In this document: positions 23,007 to 31,161 of the stretch, piece after piece | Layout of the letters: each line of letters begins with the position of its first letter | How positions within the stretch are numbered: the stretch's first letter is position 1 | Source: Polynucleobacter sp. 31A-FELB | GTDB taxonomy: Bacteria > Pseudomonadota > Gammaproteobacteria > Burkholderiales > Burkholderiaceae | Length of the DNA stretch: 64,000 bases | Assembly: GCF_018882405.1 (NCBI RefSeq) | Contig: NZ_JACVOO010000011.1 | Coordinates: 1-64,000 of the forward strand | Direction of reading: 5' to 3' | Notes under the pieces: model-generated | What the model was told of the DNA's origin: nothing | Database searches by the model: none | What the model saw: only the letters and a program-made list of their open reading frames with translations | Translations under genes and position numbers: made by a program

Positions 23007-24425
23007 TTAAAACTCGGCATGAATCCTAAAAGATAGGATATTTACTGGTCCACGGGCAGAGTTATAGGCTGGGTTGATGATGTGCTGAAAGTTCAAGCCG
23101 GCCAGAACGTTCTTGATCACGGTGGCGTTGTAATAAACCTCGCCGATCCGCTCTGGTGAATAGGAAATCGTCTGACTTGGGCTAGCGTAGTCACCAATAA
23201 AGTAAGAAACGCCACCTGCCTGCAGGTAAGAACGGCGATAGCTGGATAGGCCGTTTTGCATCATCGAGATTCCAATGCTGTCATTGGGGCGCTTCCAACT
23301 TGTGCCATTCATACCCAAACCAACTGATAGTGAATTATCGGCTTCAGTAAAAGACATGGTCTCTGTATGGCCATCGGAAGTAAAGGCGCGGCCATAAATG
23401 CCAAGATCCCTTGTTAGAGCTTGCTCACCATGAATACCAATACCGGTTTTGATCTGCATATTGTTGCGGACGTTATTAATCGCTTGAGTGCCTTGGCGAG
23501 CATTTGGGTCCTGATCAATGTAATTGGTAGCGTCAGAGAACCTAGCCAACATCATTTTGTTGCGATAAGCCAAAACGCTGACCTTACCAGGCAGATCGGC
23601 AATATTGTGCTGACGCTCTACCTCGACTTGATCGCCGTAAGTATTAAAGATTTGCCAATTGAGATCACGGCCATTGGGGGATTTCGGTGCAAGCATGCGT
23701 GAGGCACGCATCACCCAGTTATCGAGATACCACTCCCCTGCCAAGCCCCAGCTGTAGCCACGTGCGTCGGCTGCATAATCATATGCCAAGTAGGTCATAT
23801 TGCCCCAGTTCATGAACTGAATGCGGGGGTCTTTAGCGTATCGGCTATCGTCAAAAATATCGAGCGTAGAGAACTGGCCGCCAGTGAGCACTACGCGGTT
23901 GCTACTGACTGTTTGAGTAATTTGATTGGCTTCATTCTCAAGAACGACTTTGTCACCCTCTTGATTGATCGTTTGACGTACAAAAGCACGGGCAGAATAA
24001 AACTTGGCTTGTACGCCATTGGCTTTAGTAGCTTCACCGTTGGTAAATCCACCTAAACCTGCTAGATCGGAGAATGGAATACCAGATACAACTTCTGGAT
24101 TGAAATAGACATCGGTATTCGGTGCAATTCGTGCGCCCATGAATAGCGTGCCAGACCAGGTGTAGCTCATCGACTTCTGGGAGCTCAAACTATTTTCGCC
24201 AGCGTATGAGGATGTGAAATTGTTGTAACGCTGATTAATGTAAGTGGTTTGACCGTGAAGATTTACGGGCATGCCCCACAAACTTCCCTCGGTTGGCAGA
24301 TCATCAATTGGCGAGGCAAAGCTCGCAACTTGATCTGAGCCTGAGCCTGCTTTTTGAGCGAGCGCAGTCGTGCTGCAAATAGCAGCAAACAAGCTCAACA
24401 GGAGAAGATAGGATTTGTGGGTCAT
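23007..24425 (-). CDS. Carbohydrate-selective porin, OprB-like
   Basis: The 472-aa protein has a Sec signal peptide ending near ALAQ (residue 23) and a beta-rich body with alternating hydrophobic residues, ending in Phe (FRIHAEF), as outer-membrane barrels do. The late segment GEVYYNATVIKNVLAGLNFQHIINPAYNSARGP is typical of the OprB family, which lets sugars diffuse across the outer membrane. The substrate cannot be told from the sequence. The gene is isolated, with gaps of over 160 bases on both sides. Confidence 0.75.
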   Translation of the reverse strand: MTHKSYLLLLSLFAAICSTTALAQKAGSGSDQVASFASPIDDLPTEGSLWGMPVNLHGQTTYINQRYNNFTSSYAGENSLSSQKSMSYTWSGTLFMGARIAPNTDVYFNPEVVSGIPFSDLAGLGGFTNGEATKANGVQAKFYSARAFVRQTINQEGDKVVLENEANQITQTVSSNRVVLTGGQFSTLDIFDDSRYAKDPRIQFMNWGNMTYLAYDYAADARGYSWGLAGEWYLDNWVMRASRMLAPKSPNGRDLNWQIFNTYGDQVEVERQHNIADLPGKVSVLAYRNKMMLARFSDATNYIDQDPNARQGTQAINNVRNNMQIKTGIGIHGEQALTRDLGIYGRAFTSDGHTETMSFTEADNSLSVGLGMNGTSWKRPNDSIGISMMQNGLSSYRRSYLQAGGVSYFIGDYASPSQTISYSPERIGEVYYNATVIKNVLAGLNFQHIINPAYNSARGPVNILSFRIHAEF

Positions 24426-24594
24426 TCACAATTTCGCATTACTTAGCATCAATGGCCAATGAAAACTAAGGGCCAGATCTACCGGGGTAACAAACAAGAC
24501 AACTCAGATAGGCACGGCGTGAGATTGAAGCTCAACTGGAGTGCAGGCCAAATTATCCCCAAAAAGAGGCAATTTACCTAGAATTTATGTCGAT

Positions 24595-24792
24595 TTAGTG
24601 ACGATTGGGCTGCTGGGCTTGAGCATTGACGATATCAAGCAACATTTGACCGGTTAATTCGGAATGGTCTTCAGCAGATTTTCCTAAGCGAACCCAATAC
24701 TCAATTTGTTGAGAGGAGGATCTTCCGGCAACCTTGCCAGCATCCCTAGCTTGCATCACTAGACCCTGAGACAACCTAATCACTTTGGGCAT
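24595..24792 (-). CDS. ParD-like small antitoxin-type protein
   Basis: This 65-aa protein resembles the ParD-like antitoxin family (PF11903): an N-terminal strand PKVIRLSQGLVMQARDAG, then GRSSSQQIEYWVRLGKSAE, typical of ribbon-helix-helix proteins. Its ATG shares one base with the stop of the RelE-like gene (TAATG), so it is the third gene of that module. No ParE-like toxin accompanies it. Confidence 0.65.
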   Translation of the reverse strand: MPKVIRLSQGLVMQARDAGKVAGRSSSQQIEYWVRLGKSAEDHSELTGQMLLDIVNAQAQQPNRH

Positions 24793-25061
24793 TATTTATA
24801 TATATGCTTTCGATCGCCAACACTCAAGACGAGAATACTAATTTCCTTATCCTGAATAGAAGCAATAATTCGATAATCTCCGACCCGGTACCTCCAGTAG
24901 TCTCCATACTCCTTGCCCTTTAAAGCTTCACCCAGAATTCTTGGATCAGCCTGAACGGCAAGTCTCTTTCTGCAAAACTCAAAAATTCTTTTGGCTACCT
25001 TTGGATCAAATTTTCTTAATTGTTTTTCTGCTGATGGGGAAAACTCAATCAGCCAAACCAA
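24792..25061 (-). CDS. RelE-family mRNA interferase toxin
   Basis: RelE-type toxins cut mRNA in the ribosome. The 89-aa protein keeps the family's layout: an N-terminal strand VWLIEFSPSAEKQLRKFD, two helices, then DYWRYRVGDYRIIASI and VLSVGDRKHIYK. The usual VGHR is VGDR here, so one commonly conserved His is replaced by Asp. It overlaps the antitoxin gene by 17 bases and is followed with no gap by the ParD-like gene. Confidence 0.85.
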   Translation of the reverse strand: MVWLIEFSPSAEKQLRKFDPKVAKRIFEFCRKRLAVQADPRILGEALKGKEYGDYWRYRVGDYRIIASIQDKEISILVLSVGDRKHIYK

Positions 25062-25269
25062 GATTTCGCTCCACTTGGTCCAATGGAATAGCTTTTACTT
25101 TGCCACTTTTCAACGCCTTCATACTCTTATCAGCAAGATATAAGTCTTCTAAATCTTCCAGGTAAGCCAGAATCGCTTCGCGGGCATAGAAGGTTTTGGT
25201 TCTTCCAGTTGCTTTGGCCAAATTATCAAGTCTCAATTCAATTTCCTTGGGTAATCGTATTGCCAGCAT
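25045..25269 (-). CDS. RelB/DinJ-type antitoxin
   Basis: The 74-aa protein starts with a ribbon-helix-helix segment (MLAIRLPKEIELRLDNLAKATGRTK in part) followed by the FYAREAILAYLEDLEDLYLA helix seen in RelB-like antitoxins. It should neutralise the RelE-like toxin and repress the operon from the palindrome just upstream. AGGAGG lies 4 bases before the ATG. Confidence 0.85.
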   Translation of the reverse strand: MLAIRLPKEIELRLDNLAKATGRTKTFYAREAILAYLEDLEDLYLADKSMKALKSGKVKAIPLDQVERNLGLAD

Positions 25270-25281
25270 ATAGCCTCCTAG

Positions 25282-25307
25282 TAATTGCTATACAAGTATA
25301 GCAATTA
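25282..25307 (-). promoter_or_regulatory. 26-bp perfect palindrome, operator of the RelBE module
   Basis: TAATTGCTATAC (25282-25293) is repeated as its exact complement GTATAGCAATTA (25296-25307) with two central bases. It ends 12 bases upstream of the antitoxin ATG, where ribbon-helix-helix antitoxins normally bind to repress their own operon. Confidence 0.8.
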
Positions 25308-25469
25308 TGACGAATTTGTAGGGGCTACTGCAATGGCAATTATTTAGTTAAGAGGGTTGGGTAAGAAAGATGTCAAAGTGATTGAGCATCTTTAAAAAAA
25401 GTTACGAAGAAGTATTTTATTGAAGCAGTGCTCAGCATTCAACGCTATTGGCAAAAGGGTTTTAGAGGG

Positions 25470-26093
25470 CTACCCTACTGTTCGACGATCCATCAGCGCC
25501 CTGGCTAAGGTTCCCGCATCGACATACTCCAGTTCACCACCCACCGGAATACCTCTAGCGATTCTGGTGACTTTGATGCCTTTGGATTTGAGTACTTCAC
25601 CAATGTAGTGGGCTGTGGCCTCACCTTCACTTGTGAAATTCGTTGCCAGAACGACTTCTCTAACTGGCACTCCAGTATCGGGAGATTCAATGCGATTGAG
25701 TAATCGATCGAAATGGATTTCATTGGGACCCATGCCATCAAGTGGCGAGATGCGGCCCATCAATACAAAGTAATTACCTTTAAAGCTCAGTGTCTGCTCA
25801 ACCATCACTTGGTCAGCAGGCGTTTCCACAATGCACAGTAAAGATGGATCACGACGATCATCATTACAAGTTGCACAGATTTGGGTTTCGGAGAAGGTAT
25901 TGCAACGGGCACAGTGCCCTACTGTCTCTACAGCCTCACCTAATGATTGGGCAAGTACAGCCGCACCATTGCGATCATGCTGAAGCAAATAAAAAGCCAT
26001 GCGTTGTGCTGACTTTGGCCCTACTCCAGGCAATACGCGCAATGCCTCGATCAACCGACCGAGAGCATCTTGTGGAGCTTCTTGACGTGCCAT
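25470..26093 (-). CDS. recR: Recombination mediator RecR
   Basis: RecR works with RecF and RecO to load RecA on gapped DNA. The 207-aa protein has the helix-hairpin-helix [20 protein letters not shown], a four-cysteine zinc finger ([18 protein letters not shown]), and a Toprim domain ([16 protein letters not shown]). It follows ybaB by 25 bases, completing the conserved dnaX-ybaB-recR order. Confidence 0.96.
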   Translation of the reverse strand: MARQEAPQDALGRLIEALRVLPGVGPKSAQRMAFYLLQHDRNGAAVLAQSLGEAVETVGHCARCNTFSETQICATCNDDRRDPSLLCIVETPADQVMVEQTLSFKGNYFVLMGRISPLDGMGPNEIHFDRLLNRIESPDTGVPVREVVLATNFTSEGEATAHYIGEVLKSKGIKVTRIARGIPVGGELEYVDAGTLARALMDRRTVG

Positions 26094-26118
26094 TAAATAA
26101 ACAGTTTTTTATTAATGA

Positions 26119-26442
26119 TTAAAAAGGCAACTTAAATCCAGGGGGCATTGGCATGCCAGCAGTAGCACCAGACATCACTTGTGAACTAGCAGCTTCTACT
26201 TGTTTGAATGCTTCTGTATAGGCAGTAACTAATAAGTCTTCAAGCATTTCGCGATCATCCATTGCGCCTGGATCGATTTGCACGCGTTTCATTTCGTGTT
26301 TGCCAGAGATAGTGACTTTAACCAAACCACCAGCTGCTTGGCCAGTGACTTCTAGCGCAGCCAATTGCTCTTGCGCTACTTTCATTTTCTCTTGCATCTG
26401 CTGGGCTTGTTTCATCAAACCAGCAAGGCCACCTTTCATCAT
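26119..26442 (-). CDS. ybaB: YbaB/EbfC nucleoid-associated protein
   Basis: This small protein binds DNA as a dimer and has been linked to nucleoid structure and gene regulation. It reads [21 protein letters not shown], then the conserved ITGQA-type strand region and [16 protein letters not shown] start at the ATG at 26442 (107 aa), with AAGGAA about 8 bases upstream; an open extension of 7 codons is less likely. Confidence 0.93.
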   Translation of the reverse strand: MMKGGLAGLMKQAQQMQEKMKVAQEQLAALEVTGQAAGGLVKVTISGKHEMKRVQIDPGAMDDREMLEDLLVTAYTEAFKQVEAASSQVMSGATAGMPMPPGFKLPF

Positions 26443-26482
26443 CGCTTTATTTCCTTGTATCAAATATTGTTAAATCTGACAA

Positions 26483-28147
26483 TTAAAGAGGCTTAACAGA
26501 ACCACCGACTACTTTGGCTCCAAACTCTTTTTCTAATTGCTGAATAAATGGATCTTGAGCAATCATCTGCTCTGCGTTTTGTCTTTTCTCTTGATGAATC
26601 TGAGCATCGACTTTAGCTACTGTCTTGCCTTCAACTTCACCCTTCTCTATTAATACTTTGATCGGCTTGCCGAAGTGTGCACTTAATGCATCAGCGAGAC
26701 GACCAACAGAAGCTTCTGAAGCCAGCTGAGGCATCGGCGTCACAACCGTAGCGCGCACGCCTGCTGGTGAATCTTCCCAATCTTGTAACTCTGTCTGAAA
26801 CGCTAACTGCTGAACCAAACCTTTAACCGGCAACTGACGCATCAAGGCATGCCAGTCTGGACGATTGGCTGCAGATGCAGTGGCTGCTGGTGCAGGAGCT
26901 GTTGGAGCTGAAGCGGCAGGCTTAGCTGCCATAGGTGCTGGAGCAGATGCTGATCTTGCTGAAGCAGCTGTTTGATTTGCTGGTGCTGCTGGTCTTGGGG
27001 CGCTTGCTACTGGCGGCGCTGAATTCCCTACCCTGCCTGGAGTTTCATTTCCGGGACGAAAGGCCAGCATGCGCAGGAGCGTCATGGCAAAGCCAGTTTG
27101 TTCATCGGGAGCAAGCGATAAATCTGGACGACTAGTAATGCTAATTTGGTAGAAGAGTTGCGCTTCTTCTTTTGTGAGCGCACCAGCTAAGCGATGAATT
27201 TCTGCGGCTTCAGGCCAATCTTCTAAAACAGATTCTGGAACAATTTGTGCGGCAGCAATTTTTTGAATGAGACTTGATAAATCTGCAAGTGCTAATGAGA
27301 AAGACATACTGCGCTCACCCATCTCATTAGAGATAGCTAGCAATGTCGCACCATCTTTTGCAATCAAAGCATCCAGAATACGAATGAGATAAGCATCATC
27401 CAATGTGCCGAGCATGCCGCGCACAGCTTCTTCAGATACTTTGCCAGCTGCATATGCAATGGCTTGATCAGTCAGCGATAAGGCATCACGCATGGAGCCT
27501 TGTGCTGCTTTTGCCAAAACACGCAGTGCATTGGTTTCGCAATCCACTTTTTCTGCGGCGAGTACTTTTTCTAAATGCTCAACGATAAGTGGGACTGGCA
27601 TTTGCTTGAGATTGAACTGCAAGCAGCGGGACAGAATGGTTACCGGAATCTTTTGTGGATCAGTAGTCGCAAGTATGAACTTCACATGTTCAGGCGGCTC
27701 TTCGAGCGTCTTGAGCATGGCATTAAAGGCATGATTGGTGAGCATGTGCACCTCGTCAATCATGTAGACCTTGTAGCGCGCATTACTTGGTGCGTAGGCT
27801 GCCTTCTCTAGTAGAGCGGCAATATCATCTACTCCGCGATTACTCGCAGCATCCATCTCGATATAGTCAACAAAGCGTCCGGCATCGATTTCTAGGCAAG
27901 CTGGGCATTTGCCGCAGGGTTCTGAGGTCATGCGACCTTGGCCATCTTCACCGGTGCAATTGAGGGCTTTGGCCATAATTCGGGCGATTGTGGTCTTTCC
28001 GACCCCGCGAGTGCCTGTAAATAGCCAAGCGTGGTGTAGTCGACCCTGGTCTAATGCATGGGTTAATGCCTTAACCACATGGTCTTGTCCTACCAATTGG
28101 GAGAAAGTTTTAGGGCGCCACGAACGGGCTAAAGCCAATGCTGTCAT
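26483..28147 (-). CDS. dnaX: DNA polymerase III subunits tau/gamma
   Basis: DnaX is the clamp-loader ATPase of the replicase. The 554-aa protein has Walker A GTRGVGKTTIAR near residue 45, a four-cysteine zinc site ending EPCGKCPACLEID, Walker B IDEVHML, and sensor blocks of the clamp-loader AAA+ fold. A long Ala/Pro-rich linker (about residues 370-430) leads to the tau-specific C-terminal part. I did not find a clear slippery site that would make a separate gamma. Confidence 0.96.
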   Translation of the reverse strand: MTALALARSWRPKTFSQLVGQDHVVKALTHALDQGRLHHAWLFTGTRGVGKTTIARIMAKALNCTGEDGQGRMTSEPCGKCPACLEIDAGRFVDYIEMDAASNRGVDDIAALLEKAAYAPSNARYKVYMIDEVHMLTNHAFNAMLKTLEEPPEHVKFILATTDPQKIPVTILSRCLQFNLKQMPVPLIVEHLEKVLAAEKVDCETNALRVLAKAAQGSMRDALSLTDQAIAYAAGKVSEEAVRGMLGTLDDAYLIRILDALIAKDGATLLAISNEMGERSMSFSLALADLSSLIQKIAAAQIVPESVLEDWPEAAEIHRLAGALTKEEAQLFYQISITSRPDLSLAPDEQTGFAMTLLRMLAFRPGNETPGRVGNSAPPVASAPRPAAPANQTAASARSASAPAPMAAKPAASAPTAPAPAATASAANRPDWHALMRQLPVKGLVQQLAFQTELQDWEDSPAGVRATVVTPMPQLASEASVGRLADALSAHFGKPIKVLIEKGEVEGKTVAKVDAQIHQEKRQNAEQMIAQDPFIQQLEKEFGAKVVGGSVKPL

Positions 28148-28177
28148 GTATTACATTCTAACAAGCTAAAATGGAAT

Positions 28178-28279
28178 CGGACGGGCCTCCCCGCATGGCG
28201 GTTTGGATAACCTGGTCAGGTCGGGAACGAAGCAGCCAAACCCAATTCTGTCAGTGCCGGGGGTCGGGCTCGTCCACCC
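28178..28279 (+). ncRNA. ffs: Signal recognition particle RNA (4.5S)
   Basis: The diagnostic apical loop GGTCAGGTCGGGAACGAAGC at 28214-28233 and its partner AGCAGCC are intact. The ends pair (GGACGGGC at 28179-28186 with GCTCGTCC at 28268-28275), and the RNA ends with the common CCACCC. A TAAAAT -10 box at 28167-28172 is correctly placed for a start near 28179; the -35 is weak. Six Ts at 28291-28296 follow. It targets membrane proteins together with Ffh and FtsY, and stands beside dnaX as in many proteobacteria. Confidence 0.95.
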
Positions 28280-28543
28280 TCCCATATAGATTTTTTGCTT
28301 AAGCAGACCGCTTAACGAATAAGGCTTCCCACACTATTGGCCAACCAAACGCCAAGCCTCTACTCGCACTATTCAAAGCTCATTTTCACGCAAAGCATCG
28401 CTCTTCATTTTTTAGCATTCCTACAGAACAATCAGCCTTTCCTGATACCAGCTGACACCACTGACTTTTAAGCTTAGAGCCAGCTTCTTAACCTAAAGCG
28501 CACCATTTAAAACCACTTATGAGCAAATCAGCGATTGCAATAA

Positions 28544-28561
28544 GTTCACATATATGAGAAC
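28544..28561 (+). promoter_or_regulatory. Palindromic operator before the first HigBA-like pair
   Basis: GTTC-A-CATATATG-A-GAAC is symmetric at 16 of 18 positions and lies 6 bases before the TTG start of the toxin gene. HTH antitoxins of this type repress their own promoter from such sites. The rest of the 288-base gap from the SRP RNA shows no gene. Confidence 0.6.
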
Positions 28562-28567
28562 ATAAAT

Positions 28568-28900
28568 TTGGCCATTTGGACCATTCTGTACTTCAATGAA
28601 CGAACAAAAGCGGAGATTCTTGCTTGGCCGGTAGGGATCCTTGCGGATTACAGGCGACTACTGGAATTAATGGGGCAATACGGGGCGGATTTAAGACTGC
28701 CCCACTCAAGAGCAATGGGCGATGGTTTATTTGAAATTCGCTGCAAGGGAAGCGAAGGAATTGGGCGGGTTTTCTACGGAATGATGATTGGCAAAAAAAT
28801 CATCATCTTGCATAGCTTCATCAAGAAAACTCAAGAGACTCCGGATAAGGAAATTAAAAAAGCGCGAAAGCGATTAAAAGAGGTAAATGAACATGGTTAA
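28568..28900 (+). CDS. RelE/HigB-type toxin (phage Gp49-like)
   Basis: The 110-aa protein fits the Gp49-like HigB group of ribosome-dependent mRNA interferases: GLFEIRCKGSEGIGRVFYGM followed by IIILHSFIKKTQETPDKEIKKARKR. It begins with TTG at 28568, the only usable start before the conserved part. Its 3' end overlaps the antitoxin gene by 14 bases. Toxin-first order is typical of higBA. Confidence 0.82.
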   Translation: MAIWTILYFNERTKAEILAWPVGILADYRRLLELMGQYGADLRLPHSRAMGDGLFEIRCKGSEGIGRVFYGMMIGKKIIILHSFIKKTQETPDKEIKKARKRLKEVNEHG

Positions 28901-29207
28901 GCACAAAGATATATTTTCCCCCGTCCCACATAGTCGTAAAGACGATGAAAAACTATTTTCCAATCCCTCTTTTAAAAAGGCGTGGGATGCACTCGAGGAA
29001 GAGTATGCCGCCCTCGCTGAATTATTTCAGGCTCGCAAAGAGGCTGGATTAACGCAAGAGCAAGTAGCGCAAATTATGGGGACGACTAAAAGCGCTATCT
29101 CGCGTCTCGAATCATCGATTCGGAGTGATAGTCACTCCCCTTCTTTCTCAACTCTGCGTAAGTACGCCAATGCTTGCGGCAAGAAACTGATGATCAAGAT
29201 GGTGTAG
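28887..29207 (+). CDS. HTH (XRE) antitoxin of the HigBA-like pair
   Basis: The 106-aa protein has a helix-turn-helix of the XRE type near residues 50-75 (RKEAGLTQEQVAQIMGTTKSAISRLES) and a C-terminal tail LRKYANACGKKLMIKMV typical of HigA-like antitoxins. It should bind the adjacent toxin and the palindrome upstream. A start at the third codon (Met) is equally possible. Confidence 0.85.
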   Translation: MNMVKHKDIFSPVPHSRKDDEKLFSNPSFKKAWDALEEEYAALAELFQARKEAGLTQEQVAQIMGTTKSAISRLESSIRSDSHSPSFSTLRKYANACGKKLMIKMV

Positions 29208-29208
29208 A

Positions 29209-29808
29209 TCAAGAGTCATTTTTTGAGTAGCCCAGCTCTTTGAGCTTCTTCGAGAAGGCAGCTCTACCTTCTGCCTCTGAAACAATCTTTCCATTGACAG
29301 ACCAAATGCCACGTCTCAAATCAGCGGCGGCAATTTCGGGGGCATCATCAGGATCAATGCATGGTTCTGCATTGAATATCGATCTGTATAGATAAGAACA
29401 CTCCATCAATAGCGCCATGGCTTGCTTAATCGCCTCGCTCAACATAGTATCGCTGACGATATCCCCCGAATAATCAATCACGTTCCGGTGTTTGCGCAAC
29501 TGATCCAATGTAATCAAGGTAGATGAATCAATCCCTATGGTGTGCACCAAACTTTGAATAATGGTTTGATGGTGCCCTGGCTTACTGGTAAGTACTCTGT
29601 AGCCGTGCGCTTGCATTGCTGCACTTGAGGACTGAGTGATGGATTTGTATGCCAGATCAAAGCGCCCTTCATTGCTGAGCTCCATGACTTGTGCATCCTT
29701 CAAGCTAGCTTGAGAAGCCTCTAATAAACGTTGAATGCTAAGTTTGTCACGCTCAATTGTGTCAAGCGTTACCCCGATGAGATTTTTTAACAAGTTGTGT
29801 GTCTCCAT
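29209..29808 (-). CDS. HEPN-like partner of the nucleotidyltransferase module
   Basis: This about 199-aa protein is mostly helical and has LDQLRKHRNVIDYSG near its middle, resembling the R-N/H-containing motif of HEPN proteins, many of which are RNases in toxin-antitoxin pairs. The strict RX4-6H signature is not clearly present, so activity is uncertain. I start at the Met of ETHNLLKNLIG (29808), which overlaps the end of the nucleotidyltransferase gene by 47 bases; earlier starts up to 29835 are open. The two genes form one unit. Confidence 0.65.
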   Translation of the reverse strand: METHNLLKNLIGVTLDTIERDKLSIQRLLEASQASLKDAQVMELSNEGRFDLAYKSITQSSSAAMQAHGYRVLTSKPGHHQTIIQSLVHTIGIDSSTLITLDQLRKHRNVIDYSGDIVSDTMLSEAIKQAMALLMECSYLYRSIFNAEPCIDPDDAPEIAAADLRRGIWSVNGKIVSEAEGRAAFSKKLKELGYSKNDS

Positions 29809-30391
29809 TGATGAGCAGATCATGCTCATTGCCAATGATGTATAGCTTTGGTTTGCTTAATACATCACGGATGAAGGCTCCATTATCTTGTATGAGCTTT
29901 ATCCAATCCTTACCAGTAAAGAGCTTGGGGTTAATTTCTCTTCCGAGCGTTTCCTGATATGGGTGGAGGGTTGCAACGACATCAGCAAACTCAAGGTCAC
30001 CAATAATCATGATGTCGACATCACTACCTATAGTGGATTTACCCCCTGCAGTAGATCCAAATACAAATGCACATTGAATCTGCTTCTCAAGAGGTAACAG
30101 TCCCTGTAGAAGAACATCTACTAGGCCGCTGGTTTTTCTCAGAATGCTCGCCAACTCTTCGAAGATAGGGCATGAGCGATTCGCTTGGTAATGGGTTTGG
30201 TTGCCGATCTTTTTTACCGTCACTAGCCCTGCTTTTTCCAGCTTAATCATTTCGCGTTGCAAAGTTCCTGGCGTGGTTCCGGTTAGGCCTGCGATCTGAC
30301 GCAAGTAATAAGCCTGCTCTGGATGCAATAGAAGTAGGCTCAATACGCGACTGCGGTATTGACCAAAGAGGATGGATGTAAGCGTAGTCAT
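29762..30391 (-). CDS. Nucleotidyltransferase with N-terminal winged helix (MNT partner)
   Basis: The 209-aa protein joins a winged-helix DNA-binding domain (residues about 10-70, YLRQIAGLTGTTPGTLQREM) to a minimal nucleotidyltransferase domain with FGSTAGGKSTIGSDVDIMI (Gly112-Ser113 and Asp124/Asp126). In HEPN/MNT modules the transferase acts as antitoxin, in known cases by adenylylating the HEPN toxin. Here the winged helix could also repress the operon from the inverted repeat upstream. Confidence 0.85.
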   Translation of the reverse strand: MTTLTSILFGQYRSRVLSLLLLHPEQAYYLRQIAGLTGTTPGTLQREMIKLEKAGLVTVKKIGNQTHYQANRSCPIFEELASILRKTSGLVDVLLQGLLPLEKQIQCAFVFGSTAGGKSTIGSDVDIMIIGDLEFADVVATLHPYQETLGREINPKLFTGKDWIKLIQDNGAFIRDVLSKPKLYIIGNEHDLLINGDTQLVKKSHRGNA

Positions 30392-30425
30392 AGGCCATAT
30401 ATTGCCTTATTGTCGCTTTATTAGC

Positions 30426-30456
30426 AACATTAGTTGCTTATTTAGCAACTAATGTT
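30426..30456 (-). promoter_or_regulatory. 13-bp perfect inverted repeat upstream of the HEPN/MNT module
   Basis: AACATTAGTTGCT (30426-30438) is exactly repeated in reverse as AGCAACTAATGTT (30444-30456) around a 5-base centre, 35 bases before the ATG at 30391. An extra TTAGCAAC copy at 30421 makes a three-box array. It is a likely operator for the winged-helix domain. Confidence 0.65.
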
Positions 30457-30472
30457 TCTTCCGCAGAAGAAA
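30455..30472 (-). repeat. Second hairpin, TTTCTTC-CGCA-GAAGAAA
   Basis: A perfect 7-bp stem with a 4-base loop directly abuts the 13-bp repeat. Read on the minus strand it follows the mini-ORF stop, so it could be that ORF's terminator or part of the operator region. Confidence 0.45.
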
Positions 30473-30478
30473 GCTTTA

Positions 30479-30556
30479 TTACAAAATCCTTAAAACCCTG
30501 AGGATGCCCCAAATCATCCAAATAATCAGCAAAACCAGGACTACTCGGGAATCCAT
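30479..30556 (-). CDS. Possible 25-aa hydrophobic peptide
   Basis: An ATG at 30556 opens 25 codons, almost all hydrophobic (MDSRVVLVLLIIWMIWGI at the start), with a basic end. It would be a single membrane helix, like type I toxin peptides or small membrane regulators. No strong ribosome site precedes it, so it may be chance; its stop is followed by the hairpin at 30455-30472. Confidence 0.3.
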   Translation of the reverse strand: MDSRVVLVLLIIWMIWGILRVLRIL

Positions 30557-30702
30557 TACCAATCTAAATAGTCTTTGCTGCTTGTGTCTACATTCAATCG
30601 CTAGGTGCATTCCCAATCCCCCGGTAGTCATAAAGATTCAGCGTAGAGGTTTAGGAAGTCAATGAACAGGGATTGGGGATGATTTGGGCGTATGAATAGG
30701 CC

Positions 30703-30732
30703 GAGTTCTCTCCTCTAACCAACTGAGCTATT
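30703..30732 (-). pseudogene. tRNA fragment (D-arm region), possible attachment-site remnant
   Basis: On the minus strand the sequence reads TAGCTCAGTTGGTTAGAG, the standard D-arm of many bacterial tRNAs, followed by GAGAGAACTC. No acceptor stem, anticodon arm or T-arm (GGTTCGAATC) follows, so only a fragment is present. Such pieces are left when elements integrate at tRNA genes. The surrounding 30557-30786 otherwise holds only a weak 9-bp inverted repeat (30612-30620/30669-30677). Confidence 0.5.
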
Positions 30733-30788
30733 TATTCAAAATTGCGTACTTTCCTACAATCTTTTCAGTAAAGGATGATGTAATATAT

Positions 30789-30804
30789 GTACCATAATTG
30801 GTAC
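30789..30804 (+). promoter_or_regulatory. Operator-like palindrome before the second RelE-like pair
   Basis: GTACCA-TAAT-TGGTAC has perfect 6-bp half-sites and lies just downstream of a TAATAT -10-like box (30781-30786). It ends 9 bases before the ATG at 30814, as expected for self-repression by the HTH antitoxin. Confidence 0.55.
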
Positions 30805-30813
30805 GCTACTTGG

Positions 30814-31161
30814 ATGAGACATCCCATCCTAGAAGTTAACTTTTATGGAACCGAACATGGAAATGAGCCAGTTAGAGAATGGCTTCAGTCATTAAGAGGC
30901 ATTGATAAAAAACGTATTGGGGAAGATATCAAGACTGTTCAGTTTGGATGGCCATTAGGAATGCCCTTGGTAAAACATCTTAATGGGGATATTTGGGAGG
31001 TTCGAATCAATCTCAGCAAGAGCATCGCCAGAGTGATGTTTGTATTAGATGCAAGTTCAATGGTGCTGATTCATGGATTTATTAAAAAGCAGCAAAAGAC
31101 TTTAAAGTCCGATTTAGGTCTGGCTAAAGATAGGGCAAAGAAATTAAGGGGGCACTCATGA
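30814..31161 (+). CDS. RelE/HigB-type toxin (phage Gp49-like), second copy
   Basis: This about 115-aa protein has the Gp49-like layout: EVNFYGTEHGNEPVREWLQSL, MPLVKHLNGDIWEVRINLSKSIARVMFV, then LIHGFIKKQQKTLKSDLGLAK. It probably cleaves mRNA on the ribosome. I start at the ATG at 30814 because the open frame before it contains the palindrome; an ATG at 30787 is the alternative. It overlaps the antitoxin by 4 bases (ATGA). Confidence 0.82.
   Translation: MRHPILEVNFYGTEHGNEPVREWLQSLRGIDKKRIGEDIKTVQFGWPLGMPLVKHLNGDIWEVRINLSKSIARVMFVLDASSMVLIHGFIKKQQKTLKSDLGLAKDRAKKLRGHS

Noticed and set aside
30612-30677. Inverted repeat CCCAATCCC / GGGATTGGG
   Set aside because: Only 9 bp with a 48-base loop and no gene-related position; probably chance.
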